Shown: positions 1 through 5,674 of the stretch, piece by piece
How the letters are laid out: every line of letters begins with the position of its first letter
Position numbering within the stretch: the stretch's first letter is position 1
Source of the DNA: Clostridiales bacterium
Lineage (GTDB): Bacteria; Bacillota_A; Clostridia; Tissierellales; Sedimentibacteraceae
DNA length: 5,674 nucleotides
Direction of reading: 5' to 3'
Assembly (NCBI GenBank): GCA_003514865.1
Contig: DOON01000285.1
Span: 5,460 to 11,133, forward strand
Translations under genes and position numbers: made by a program
The notes under the pieces: generated by a model
What the model was told of the DNA's origin: nothing
What the model saw: only the letters and a program-made list of their open reading frames with translations
Databases searched by the model: none

Positions 1-201
1 AAATGAGGGGAAAAGTTCAAATTTTATATCACTGTTTTTGAATATGGGTATGCTCAGTTCTGCTGCATATGGATTCGTAAATTCCGTAACAGCAGGCAGA
101 TAATTTTTGCTCACATATGAAATTTTGTCAGCAATCCGCCTGACTGAGCTTCTTGTTTCCTCGTCCTTTATAAAATCAAAATAATTTACAAAATCTTTCA
201 T
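1..201 (-). CDS. ylmH: YlmH family S4-domain RNA-binding protein, N-terminal part only (runs off the window)
   Basis: The first 67 codons of an ORF that stays open to the left edge. It starts at ATG 201-199 behind a good ribosome binding site (TAAGGAG, five bases before the ATG). The residues seen (MKDFVNYFDF at the start, later the stretch LPAVTEFTNPYAAELSIPIF) match the N-terminal region of YlmH, where a similar LTDFLDP stretch occurs in B. subtilis as I recall it. The S4 RNA-binding domain of this family is C-terminal and lies outside the window, so it cannot be confirmed here. YlmH is a ribosome-associated protein; work in B. subtilis links it to ribosome-associated quality control, and its gene sits beside division genes. 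It follows yggT by 32 bases in the same direction, with no hairpin between, and is probably the last or next-to-last gene of the cluster before divIVA. Identification rests on a short segment plus very strong gene order. Confidence 0.8.
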   Translation of the reverse strand, partial: MKDFVNYFDFIKDEETRSSVRRIADKISYVSKNYLPAVTEFTNPYAAELSIPIFKNSDIKFELFPSF

Positions 202-233
202 CTTTTCTCCTTACATTTTAACACTCTTATATC

Positions 234-494
234 TTACAAGGCATACAGCATTGTCTGAATCAGCCTTAAAAGCAAAAATGCCAAAATAGGAGAAAAATCA
301 AGCATTCCCATGCCTAATCCCAGTCTATCTAAAATTGCCCTGCATGGAGCCAGTATAGGCTCGGTCATTTGATAGATAAAGTAGGAAATTCTTGAAGATT
401 GTAGGGTTGGGAAAAATGATAGCAAAACTCTTATTAGTATTAACGAATCTATGATCCTCAATAGTAGACTAAGAGCTATTTTTATTGAATACAT
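234..494 (-). CDS. yggT: YggT/YlmG family small membrane protein
   Basis: An 86-residue protein, normal for the family. It has two hydrophobic segments, about residues 5-28 and 67-85, separated by a short loop. The family signatures are visible: MTEPILAPCR near residues 43-52 (typical TEPIL-x-P-x-R) and DFSPILAFLLL near 66-76 (typical D-x-SPI at the start of the second helix). It is an integral membrane protein of poorly defined role; homologues in bacteria and chloroplasts are linked to division or membrane organisation, and the gene nearly always sits beside sepF. The ATG at 494-492 is preceded by GGAG with a five-base spacer, and this site overlaps the sepF stop codon (TAAGGAG), suggesting coupled translation. 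The gap to sepF is nine bases. No unusual residues were noticed. Confidence 0.93.
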   Translation of the reverse strand: MYSIKIALSLLLRIIDSLILIRVLLSFFPTLQSSRISYFIYQMTEPILAPCRAILDRLGLGMGMLDFSPILAFLLLRLIQTMLYAL

Positions 495-503
495 ATATGC
501 TCC

Positions 504-935
504 TTATTTATAAAAATAATTCCTTTCGTATCTCTCGCTCAATCTTCCGTCAATCTGAACATTGCAAGGAGCTAAAACAAAAATACCATTTGATATTTTT
601 TGAATGCTTGCTTCAAGTGCATAAACAGCGCCTTTAATGAATTCAAAAACCTGTTTCTGGTCTTCCAATTCCATTCCTTCGATGTTTAAAACAACTACTT
701 TTCTGTTCTTAAGCTCGTCAACGGCTTTTGTGCAATCCTCGTACTTTGCCGGCTCACATATAAAGACTTTCATATCAGTGTTAGAATGAACCTTAATTAC
801 ATTGTTTTTTCTCGTAAAAGTTTCCATTCTTTCCGGTTTGCTGCTGATGCTTTCAGCAACCATCTCCTCCTCTTCATAATCATCTTCCAAATCCGTGATG
901 CCGATAAAATCCTTTACCTTGTCCATTACTCCCAT
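504..935 (-). CDS. sepF: Cell division protein SepF
   Basis: A 143-residue protein, close to the roughly 150 residues of B. subtilis SepF. SepF is a cytoplasmic Z-ring component: it binds the FtsZ C-terminal tail, polymerises into arcs, and anchors the ring to the membrane through an N-terminal amphipathic helix. Here residues 1-13 (MGVMDKVKDFIGI) fit that helix, residues 15-24 form an acidic linker (DLEDDYEEEE), and about residues 47-130 form the SepF domain, with ELKNRKVVVLNIEG (74-87), VYALEASIQKISNGIFVLAP (104-123) and NVQIDG (125-130). The first ATG (935-933) is chosen over the one three codons later because AAGGAGG ends eight bases before it; the later ATG would have a 17-base spacer. 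The preceding yggS stop directly abuts this start (TAAATG). A late-division role and expression with yggS, yggT and ylmH are expected from the conserved gene order. Confidence 0.95.
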   Translation of the reverse strand: MGVMDKVKDFIGITDLEDDYEEEEMVAESISSKPERMETFTRKNNVIKVHSNTDMKVFICEPAKYEDCTKAVDELKNRKVVVLNIEGMELEDQKQVFEFIKGAVYALEASIQKISNGIFVLAPCNVQIDGRLSERYERNYFYK

Positions 936-1640
936 TTACTTTTCCTCCTTATATTTTCTCGCGCCGAACACTGCAGTACCAATTCTTACTATATTCGCGC
1001 CTTCTTCAATAGCGATTTCAAAGTCATTTGTCATTCCCATAGATAGATATTTCATTTCAGTATTTTTAAGCTTCATGCCTGAAATCTTATCAAATATTCC
1101 CCTCATTTTTTTGAAAACCCACCTGATATCCTCGGGGTTCTCACTGAAAGGCGCCACGGTCATAAGCCCCAAAACTTTAATGTTTTCGAACTGCTCCATG
1201 TCCTTTACAAAGCTGTATACATTTTCTTCATCCAACCCAAATTTGCTTTCCTCCTCACCTATATTAAGCTCAATGAGGACGTTGGATATTATGTTATTTT
1301 TCTGTGCTCTTTTGTTTATTTCATTAGCAAGTTCCAGATTTTCCACCGAATGTATCAGAGTTGCCTTGTCAATTATGTATTTTACCTTGTTTTTTTGTAA
1401 ATTTCCGATTAAATGCCATTTAACATCTATATCTGAAAGCTGCTCATACTTGGAGACCAGCTCCTGAACTCTGTTTTCACCTAAGTTTATCAGTCCGCCC
1501 TCAACAGCCTCTCTTGCTCTTTCTGCATCCACCGTCTTGGAAACGGCTATTACCGTTATATCCTCGAAGTCTCTGCCTGAACGCATGGCCGCCGCAGCCA
1601 CCCTTTTCAGAATTTCGTCAATATTTTCCTTTATGCTCAC
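936..1640 (-). CDS. yggS: YggS family pyridoxal-5'-phosphate homeostasis protein
   Basis: A 234-residue protein of normal family length (the ylmE/PROSC/PLPBP group). It is a cytoplasmic single-domain protein with the alanine-racemase-like barrel; it binds pyridoxal phosphate but has no known catalysis, and it buffers PLP and vitamin B6 pools. The expected PLP lysine is K35 in AVSKT (32-36). Other conserved blocks are GENRVQE (54-60), WHLIGNLQKNK (75-85), HSV (97-99), the N-x-G-x-E-x-SKFG stretch (126-135), GLMTVAP (158-164), SMGMTNDF (200-207) and IVRIGTAVFG (217-226), the last two forming the phosphate-binding end of the barrel. The start is GTG at 1640-1638: no ATG occurs near the N-terminus before codon 19, and AGGAGG stands five bases upstream. 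That site overlaps the stop codon of the HlyD-like gene (TAGGAGG). The stop abuts the sepF start. The link between PLP balance and division implied by this clustering is not mechanistically settled. Confidence 0.95.
   Translation of the reverse strand: MSIKENIDEILKRVAAAAMRSGRDFEDITVIAVSKTVDAERAREAVEGGLINLGENRVQELVSKYEQLSDIDVKWHLIGNLQKNKVKYIIDKATLIHSVENLELANEINKRAQKNNIISNVLIELNIGEEESKFGLDEENVYSFVKDMEQFENIKVLGLMTVAPFSENPEDIRWVFKKMRGIFDKISGMKLKNTEMKYLSMGMTNDFEIAIEEGANIVRIGTAVFGARKYKEEK
944..950 (-). promoter_or_regulatory. Ribosome binding site of sepF inside the end of yggS
   Basis: AAGGAGG lies eight bases before the sepF ATG and forms part of the last sense codons of yggS (Lys-Glu-Glu-Lys-stop). 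Ribosomes finishing yggS therefore end on the sepF start. It decides between the two possible sepF starts, ATG 935 and ATG 926, in favour of the first. Confidence 0.8.
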
Positions 1641-1645
1641 AGCAA

Positions 1646-1651
1646 CCTCCT
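1646..1651 (-). promoter_or_regulatory. Ribosome binding site of yggS overlapping the upstream stop codon
   Basis: AGGAGG ends five bases before GTG 1640 and shares bases with the TAG stop of the HlyD-like gene (1652-1650). It supports the GTG start of yggS and suggests that the two genes are translationally coupled. Confidence 0.8.
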
Positions 1652-2909
1652 AATCTGCTATTTGACCGTCATATACCTTGTCAGGCTCTAAAATTATCTT
1701 GTCAAATATCTTTACGGTATGATATGATTTTTCATTGATTTTTATTATTCGTCTTTCATTTTCTCCGATATACTCTCCAGGAGATATTATGGCAAACTTG
1801 TCATCTCTGCCAAAAATTTCAACCGGGAAAAATTTAATTATATTGCTTGCGTCCTGAACATATACACCTTCCAGCCCACCGGATTGAGTCAACGCTTCCG
1901 TCTTTATTTTAAGTCCCTCATATATATCGGTTATAAGTTCTAAATCTACATAGCGCTTATCATATATTTTATAAAAAAAATCATCGAAATACAGAATTAA
2001 TACGGATTGTTCACTTCCGTAATTTATTTTTTCAATATACCCCCATATCTCGTGACTTGCACCGTCACACAACACTCTTGTTTTCACATATTTTTTTTCC
2101 GAAAAAAGCTTCGCCTTCTCATTGTCTACAGTAGCCGCAATATAATACTCAAAATTTCTTATTATTTTATACATGCTTTCATTTTCGACCATTGTTTCCT
2201 TATTGCTTTTGTTTGAAACAGTGTATTCTTTCCTGACGGTGCTGCTCGGAGTCATGTTGAGCACATCTTCAAATTTGTACTCATTCTCAAGACCATCAAT
2301 TTTGTATGTAAGCAACCCTGCCTGTCCGGAATAATACGGCACTTTTTGAGTTGAAATGCTCTTTGCCAGACTTTCTTTCATGGCTATGAGTTGCGCTTCC
2401 TCATACTGTTCATATGAATCAGAATACACGGCTACGGCGTCAGGGCTGCTTGCCTGCACCGCAAGGGCATACACGCTGTTCAATTCACTGTTTAATATGC
2501 TAAGCTGTATTTCATTTTCATATACAGCTGCGGTCTCACTTGATAATGCAGTGCTTGCTGCTTTTCCATCCGAGCTTTTTTTCATGTCGATTGCAGCCTG
2601 GATTTCAGCCATTTGCTTATTTATCTGCGCGGCGCTCATATCTGTATTCAAATCAGCCACAAGCTGCCCGCTCTTTATTTTTGCGCCGTCTTCATAGTAA
2701 TATGTGGCACTTCCGTTTACAGATGCATTGTAAACTCTTTCGTCCTTGACCACTATGCCGTCGGCAATGATAACATTTTCTAAATTTCCGTTCTCAGCAA
2801 CCATACTTTCCACAGAACCGTTTAAATTCTGAAATATGTAAATAACTATACATACAGCTGCAAAAGAAAAGAAAAAATTTTTTAAACCGAAGTTTTTTCT
2901 CTTAGCCAT
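1650..2909 (-). CDS. Membrane-anchored HlyD/RND-adaptor-like protein of the division cluster
   Basis: A 419-residue protein. A basic N-terminus (MAKRKNFGLK) precedes a single hydrophobic segment (about 11-27) that should anchor it in the membrane, with the rest outside; no lipobox is seen. Residues about 45-88 look like the first half of a lipoyl/barrel-sandwich domain (GIVVKDERVYNA, then YEDGAKIKSGQLVADL). Residues about 89-188 are rich in Ala, Glu, Gln and Ser and likely form a helical hairpin. The second lipoyl half resumes near YYSGQAGLLTYKIDGLE (192-208). Beta-barrel-like strands follow (about 255-325, including GYIEKINYGSEQSVLILYFD), then a C-terminal beta domain with GGLEGVYVQDASNIIKFFPVEI. 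This is the architecture of HlyD/RND-type efflux adaptors, but no ABC or RND pump gene is visible. It opens the yggS-sepF-yggT-ylmH operon, so an envelope or division-related role is as likely as efflux (inference). ATG 2909 has GGAG nine bases upstream, a modest site. Two candidate promoters lie ahead of it. Confidence 0.8.
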   Translation of the reverse strand: MAKRKNFGLKNFFFSFAAVCIVIYIFQNLNGSVESMVAENGNLENVIIADGIVVKDERVYNASVNGSATYYYEDGAKIKSGQLVADLNTDMSAAQINKQMAEIQAAIDMKKSSDGKAASTALSSETAAVYENEIQLSILNSELNSVYALAVQASSPDAVAVYSDSYEQYEEAQLIAMKESLAKSISTQKVPYYSGQAGLLTYKIDGLENEYKFEDVLNMTPSSTVRKEYTVSNKSNKETMVENESMYKIIRNFEYYIAATVDNEKAKLFSEKKYVKTRVLCDGASHEIWGYIEKINYGSEQSVLILYFDDFFYKIYDKRYVDLELITDIYEGLKIKTEALTQSGGLEGVYVQDASNIIKFFPVEIFGRDDKFAIISPGEYIGENERRIIKINEKSYHTVKIFDKIILEPDKVYDGQIAD

Positions 2910-2966
2910 TTAACAAAACTCCAATTTTACTTGTTTCAAATTTATTTATTTCAGTTAGATACGCAT

Positions 2967-2996
2967 ATTATAACACAATTTTAAATTGCTTTGCAA
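2967..2996 (-). promoter_or_regulatory. Sigma-A-type promoter for the HlyD-like/yggS/sepF operon
   Basis: On the minus strand TTGCAA (2996-2991) is separated by 18 bases from a perfect TATAAT (2972-2967). A TG one base before the -10 makes it an extended -10 promoter. Transcription would start near 2960, giving a leader of about 50 bases before ATG 2909. The spacer holds a 13-base perfect palindrome, 2976-2988 (CAATTT-A-AAATTG on the minus strand), which might bind a regulator, though AT-rich DNA yields such symmetry easily. This is the likely vegetative promoter of the division operon. Confidence 0.72.
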
Positions 2997-2998
2997 GC

Positions 2999-3026
2999 TA
3001 TATATGCTGATTTTCAAATATTATTC
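2999..3026 (-). promoter_or_regulatory. Candidate sigma-E-like (mother-cell) promoter ahead of the HlyD-like gene
   Basis: GAATAAT (3026-3020) matches six of seven positions of the B. subtilis sigma-E -35 consensus (kmATATT). After 13 bases, CATATATA (3006-2999) matches six of eight positions of its -10 (CATACAHT). The wider boxes TTGGAATAATA (3029-3019) and GCATATA (3007-3001) also occur in the spoIVA upstream region with nearly the same spacing (11 bases between boxes here, 12 there). Transcription would start near 2991, just upstream of the sigma-A -10. It is based on consensus matching in AT-rich DNA, so it remains a candidate. Confidence 0.4.
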
Positions 3027-3073
3027 CAATTAATTGTGATAAATTTTCAAGTTTAACGTCATTTTTTTATAAT

Positions 3074-3125
3074 AAAAACAAAAAAATAAGATTCTTCGTG
3101 CTTTGTTTCCATGCACAAAGAATCT
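3074..3125 (-). terminator. Rho-independent terminator of spoIVA
   Basis: On the minus strand AGATTCTTTGTGC (3125-3113) pairs with GCACGAAGAATCT (3101-3089) over 13 positions. One of these is a U-G wobble and the rest are Watson-Crick pairs; the loop is 11 bases. A T-rich tail follows (T, A, seven T, G, five T; 3088-3074). It begins 13 bases after the spoIVA stop codon, so it should isolate spoIVA from the division operon downstream. There is no gene on the plus strand that it could serve. Confidence 0.92.
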
Positions 3126-3138
3126 GTGATATTATTTT

Positions 3139-4617
3139 TTAAATTATGAGGAATATTATGCTGCCCGAGCCATCATTGACAATTTTTTCAATGGTCTTCT
3201 TAAGCTTCTTCCTCGCGTTTTCAGGCATTGCCGTAAGCTTTGATTCAAGCTGCTCATCAACCAGACTGTATAGATTTTTCCCGAATATTTCCGCATCCCA
3301 TATGCTCTGTGGATTTTCTCTCATCTGTTCAGCAAGATGGTTCATCAAATCCTCACTTTGTGCCTTGTTACCTATTACGGGTGCAACCTCCGTATTTATG
3401 CCTGCGCTGAAAATATGAAGCGACGGTGCCTGAGCCTTGATTTTAATTCCATATCTGCTGCCTTCCTTGAACACTTCCGGTTTCTCGATAATCATATCCG
3501 AAATTCGAGGTGACACATATCCGTATCCCTTTTCCTTGGCATCGCTGATGGCAGCCTCAACCCTTCTGTAGCTGTCCTTTGTCTTTGACAAGTCTCCGAT
3601 TAGCTTCAATATCTGATGTTCTCCGGTAATTTCTTCTCCGGATAATTCACTTATAACCTTGTAATAATAAGAATTGTCAAGGTCAACACGCATATTTATA
3701 CTTCCTGTTCCAAGCTCTATATCCTTTACATAGAAATCCTCAATAAAGTCATTTTCTGCAGCAAATATGCTATCGGCATTAAAATCACTTAACTTATAGT
3801 AGTTTTCAAAATCATTTCTAAGAGTTTCTATTAAATCCTTCTTCAATGAATAATCGTATGTGAGCCCATCAAACCATTTCGGAAGCTCAACATTGATTTC
3901 CTTGATGGGGAATTCATACAGCACATCTTCCAGAACATTATCAATGTCTTCATTGCTTAAATTCATCAAATCCAAAATCTGTACCGGTGCATCGTATTTA
4001 TCTTTCAGCTGAAGAGCCAGTGCATTTGTATTTTCGTTCTGAGGATGTGTAGTATTTAAAATAATTACGAAAGGCTTATTTATTTCTTTTAATTCTTTTA
4101 CTACCCTTTCTTCAGCCATAATATAATTGTCTCTGCCAATATCAGTTATGCTGCCATCTGTGGTTACCAGAACACCTATGGTTGAATGATCCCTTATAAC
4201 CTTCCTTGTTCCAATCTCCGCCGCTTCAGCAAACGGTATGGGGTCCTCATTCCACGGAGTGCTTACCAATCTCGGTATCTCTCCCTCCATGCTTCCTATT
4301 GCGCCCGGAATCATGTATCCCACACAGTCGATAAGCCTCAGCTTTGCATTAATGTTATCCTTGAACGTTACTTTCACAGCATTGCCCGGTACAAATTTCG
4401 GCTCTGTTGTAGTAACAGTCTTGCCTGTACCGCTTTGAGGCATTTCATCCTTCGCTCTTTCCTTTATATATTCATCTTCTATATTCGGCAGCATTACATT
4501 TTCGGAAAATTTTCTGATAAACGTCGACTTTCCAGTACGAACAGGCCCAACAACTCCCAAATATATTTCGCCCTTCGTTCTTTTTGCTATGTCCTCATAT
4601 ATATCTAAATTAGTAAT
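3139..4617 (-). CDS. spoIVA: Stage IV sporulation protein A, spore coat basement ATPase; apparent ATT start
   Basis: SpoIVA is made in the mother cell, is brought to the forespore outer membrane by SpoVM, and uses ATP hydrolysis to polymerise into the platform for the coat. The protein is complete. From the proposed start, the Walker A motif GPVRTGKST covers residues 24-32 (K30), TTEPKF begins at residue 70, and IDCVGY places the Walker B Asp at 97; these positions and the 492-residue length equal those I recall for B. subtilis SpoIVA. Also visible are TPWNEDPIPFAEAAEIGTRK, MPENARKKLKKTIEKIVNDG and the hydrophobic C-terminal tail IIFLII. No ATG, GTG or TTG lies at the expected N-terminus. The frame is open up to TTG 4716, which would add 33 residues, but these read through the promoter and ribosome binding site and that TTG has no good site of its own. 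I therefore favour ATT at 4617-4615, six bases after GGAGGG; ATT at 4623 or 4620 are alternatives. It forms a single-gene unit with its own promoter and terminator. Identity is near certain; the start is not. Confidence 0.96.
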   Translation of the reverse strand: MTNLDIYEDIAKRTKGEIYLGVVGPVRTGKSTFIRKFSENVMLPNIEDEYIKERAKDEMPQSGTGKTVTTTEPKFVPGNAVKVTFKDNINAKLRLIDCVGYMIPGAIGSMEGEIPRLVSTPWNEDPIPFAEAAEIGTRKVIRDHSTIGVLVTTDGSITDIGRDNYIMAEERVVKELKEINKPFVIILNTTHPQNENTNALALQLKDKYDAPVQILDLMNLSNEDIDNVLEDVLYEFPIKEINVELPKWFDGLTYDYSLKKDLIETLRNDFENYYKLSDFNADSIFAAENDFIEDFYVKDIELGTGSINMRVDLDNSYYYKVISELSGEEITGEHQILKLIGDLSKTKDSYRRVEAAISDAKEKGYGYVSPRISDMIIEKPEVFKEGSRYGIKIKAQAPSLHIFSAGINTEVAPVIGNKAQSEDLMNHLAEQMRENPQSIWDAEIFGKNLYSLVDEQLESKLTAMPENARKKLKKTIEKIVNDGSGSIIFLII

Positions 4618-4623
4618 AATAAT

Positions 4624-4635
4624 CCCTCCCCCTCC
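4624..4635 (-). promoter_or_regulatory. Double, purine-only ribosome binding site of spoIVA
   Basis: GGAGGGGGAGGG (minus strand) contains two Shine-Dalgarno cores, GGAGG (4635-4631) and GGAGGG (4629-4624). It is followed immediately by three ATT codons and then ACT AAT TTA GAT. The proximal core is six bases from the third ATT (4617) and the distal core seven bases from the first ATT (4623). Within the long open frame this stretch would read as four glycines, which is implausible for SpoIVA. It is the main evidence that initiation occurs here, at a non-standard codon. Confidence 0.8.
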
Positions 4636-4662
4636 GAAATATGCACTTTCGTATACAATTAA

Positions 4663-4691
4663 TTTATATGCCTCGTTTAATTGTATTATTC
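4663..4691 (-). promoter_or_regulatory. Candidate sigma-E-like promoter of spoIVA
   Basis: GAATAAT (4691-4685) matches six of seven of the sigma-E -35 consensus (kmATATT) and, 14 bases on, CATATAAA (4670-4663) matches six of eight of the -10 (CATACAHT). spoIVA is a sigma-E gene in B. subtilis. Transcription would start near 4656, about 40 bases before ATT 4617, a normal leader. This start point lies downstream of TTG 4716, so such a transcript could not encode the 33-residue extension. Confidence 0.6.
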
Positions 4692-4760
4692 CAAAATATG
4701 CAAAAATATATTTCAATATTTCAGCAATTCTTCATAAATAACTTTATGTCTGTGCACAAT

Positions 4761-4803
4761 AAAAATGTCTGTTTTGTGCTGAAAGCAGAACAAATCGGAC
4801 ATT
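4761..4803 (-). terminator. Probable rho-independent terminator of the AEC permease gene
   Basis: On the minus strand an 18-position stem (4803-4786 with 4781-4764) closes a four-base CTTT loop. It includes AATGTC/GACATT at the base, TTTGT/ACAAA in the middle and CTG/CAG at the top, with three single mismatches. It runs into five T (4765-4761), then A and TT. It starts 22 bases after the permease stop codon. The mismatches and short T run make it weaker than the spoIVA terminator, but the position is right. Confidence 0.55.
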
Positions 4804-4825
4804 ACAATATATTTACATTTTGAAT

Positions 4826-5674
4826 TTAGAGTATTTTCAAAAGCGCCGGGACGGTAATCAGAGAGAGCAACGTGGTTGCCGAAACAATGATTGCTGCATA
4901 GTCCTTCTCCTTCCCAAAGCTTTCCGCTAATATAGATGTCATTGCAGAGGCAGGCATTGCAGTCATTATTATAACTGAATTCAAAGCCTTGGATGATTCA
5001 GGCAGCTGCAATGAAGCCATGTATATAATAATGGGAATAGCAATCAATTTTACTGTTATTCCGTAATAAACTGTCCAGTCCTTCATATATTTTTTTACCT
5101 TTGCATTTGACAATATAACACCTATTATTATCATTGACAATGGTCCCGTGATGCTTCCTATGCCTTTTATACCTGCCAGAATTGCACCGTTTATTCTTAT
5201 ATCAAACACCATAATTACTACACCTATGATTACAGCAATAATCGAAGGATTAAAAAGCAATGCGATTAGTTCCTTCTTCAGATATCCTTTTTCCAGCCCG
5301 CCCTTGTAGAGCATAATACCGTAAGTCCATATAAGAATAACAAAAAACAGATTAAATATGGAGCCGTAAATCACACCCTCAGAGCCGTATATGGAATTTA
5401 AAATCGGGAATCCCACATAACCTGTGTTGACAAATACATTAGCAAAATGGAGTATTGTTTTTTTATCATTCTTAACAGGAAAAAGCAGTACGCGGGAAAC
5501 AACAGCCATTATTATGTACGCTGCTATGCTGTAATAAAATGTTTTTACCACATTGTCTTTTATCGTATAATCATATGTGAATATAAAGGAAGAAACAATC
5601 ATAAAAGGAAGTGCTATTTTTATAAGTATATCCGTAAGACCTTTATTAAGATCCGTTGTTATTATTTTTTTCTT
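4826..5674 (-). CDS. AEC (auxin efflux carrier) family permease, N-terminus beyond the window
   Basis: The frame is open to the right edge: 24 codons precede the internal ATG at 5602 and read KKKIITTDLNKGLTDILIKI, continuing ALPF, the usual end of the first AEC cytoplasmic loop and second helix. The gene therefore very probably starts outside, with roughly the first 20-30 residues missing; 282 residues are seen. AEC/BASS-type proteins are inner-membrane carriers of about 300 residues with ten helices; characterised members move malate, malonate or other organic acids, and substrate cannot be told from sequence. Hydrophobic segments follow throughout, with the family-typical NTGYVGFP in the first half, and LLFNPSIIAVIIGVVI and MTAMPASAMTSILAESFG in the second. 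The stop is TAA at 4828-4826, followed by a probable terminator, so it is not co-transcribed with spoIVA. No functional link to sporulation is evident. Confidence 0.88.
   Translation of the reverse strand, partial: KKKIITTDLNKGLTDILIKIALPFMIVSSFIFTYDYTIKDNVVKTFYYSIAAYIIMAVVSRVLLFPVKNDKKTILHFANVFVNTGYVGFPILNSIYGSEGVIYGSIFNLFFVILIWTYGIMLYKGGLEKGYLKKELIALLFNPSIIAVIIGVVIMVFDIRINGAILAGIKGIGSITGPLSMIIIGVILSNAKVKKYMKDWTVYYGITVKLIAIPIIIYMASLQLPESSKALNSVIIMTAMPASAMTSILAESFGKEKDYAAIIVSATTLLSLITVPALLKIL

Noticed and set aside
895..1467. 190-codon open frame on the plus strand
   Set aside because: It lies antisense to yggS and sepF, both unmistakable family members with intact motifs; its Ser/Phe/Leu-rich composition is typical of a shadow frame.
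4186..4608. 140-codon open frame on the plus strand
   Set aside because: It is antisense to the conserved ATPase domain of spoIVA and has no recognisable motif or promoter.
4684..4707. Alternative sigma-E pairing GCATATT with AATACAAT upstream of spoIVA
   Set aside because: Each box matches well but only seven bases separate them, too few for a sigma-E promoter (13-15 expected).
4618..4716. 33-residue N-terminal extension of SpoIVA from TTG 4716
   Set aside because: It lacks a convincing ribosome binding site, includes the probable promoter and the Shine-Dalgarno as codons, and shifts the family numbering by 33.
4746..4772. Direct repeat ATGTCTGT (4746-4753 and 4765-4772)
   Set aside because: Only eight bases, two copies, one of them part of the hairpin stem; too short to mean a mobile element or array.
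4641..4823. 60-codon plus-strand frame in the spoIVA upstream region
   Set aside because: It overlaps the promoter and terminator elements of the minus-strand genes, resembles no known protein, and I see no good ribosome binding site.

Overview
The window is AT-rich, and every gene I can support lies on the minus strand. A complete spoIVA gene (spore coat basement-layer ATPase) marks an endospore-forming Firmicute. The low GC, the division cluster with an HlyD-like gene at its head, and the style of the SpoIVA and SepF proteins suggest an anaerobic member of the Clostridia. I cannot name a genus.

Layout in transcription order (high to low coordinates): (1) 5674-4826, an auxin-efflux-carrier (AEC) family permease missing its N-terminus at the window edge, followed by an imperfect hairpin with a short T run at 4803-4761. 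(2) 4691-3139, a stand-alone spoIVA unit with a sigma-E-like promoter, an exceptionally purine-rich ribosome binding site, apparently an ATT start codon, and a strong intrinsic terminator at 3125-3074. (3) 3026-2967, a control region with two candidate promoters: a good sigma-A promoter with extended -10, and a sigma-E-like element sharing two boxes with the spoIVA promoter. (4) 2909-1, a compact operon: a membrane-anchored HlyD/RND-adaptor-like protein, yggS (ylmE, PLP homeostasis), sepF (Z-ring anchor), yggT (ylmG, small membrane protein) and the first 67 codons of ylmH (S4-domain RNA-binding protein). The order yggS-sepF-yggT-ylmH is the conserved dcw-distal division cluster of Gram-positives, in which divIVA usually follows.

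Working together: in operon (4) each of the first three junctions places the next gene's Shine-Dalgarno on, or just before, the preceding stop codon, so expression is probably translationally coupled. SepF tethers FtsZ to the membrane; YggS, YggT and YlmH are its usual neighbours. The HlyD-like protein has one N-terminal membrane anchor and an extracytoplasmic adaptor fold but no transporter partner in view, so it may have an envelope or division role.

The observations most worth checking are the apparent ATT initiation codon of spoIVA (this start restores the numbering and 492-residue length I recall for B. subtilis SpoIVA) and the shared promoter boxes ahead of spoIVA and the HlyD-like/division operon, which hint at mother-cell expression of a division cluster. 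No mobile element, CRISPR array, tRNA or rRNA is visible. No gene-free stretch exceeds 300 bases.
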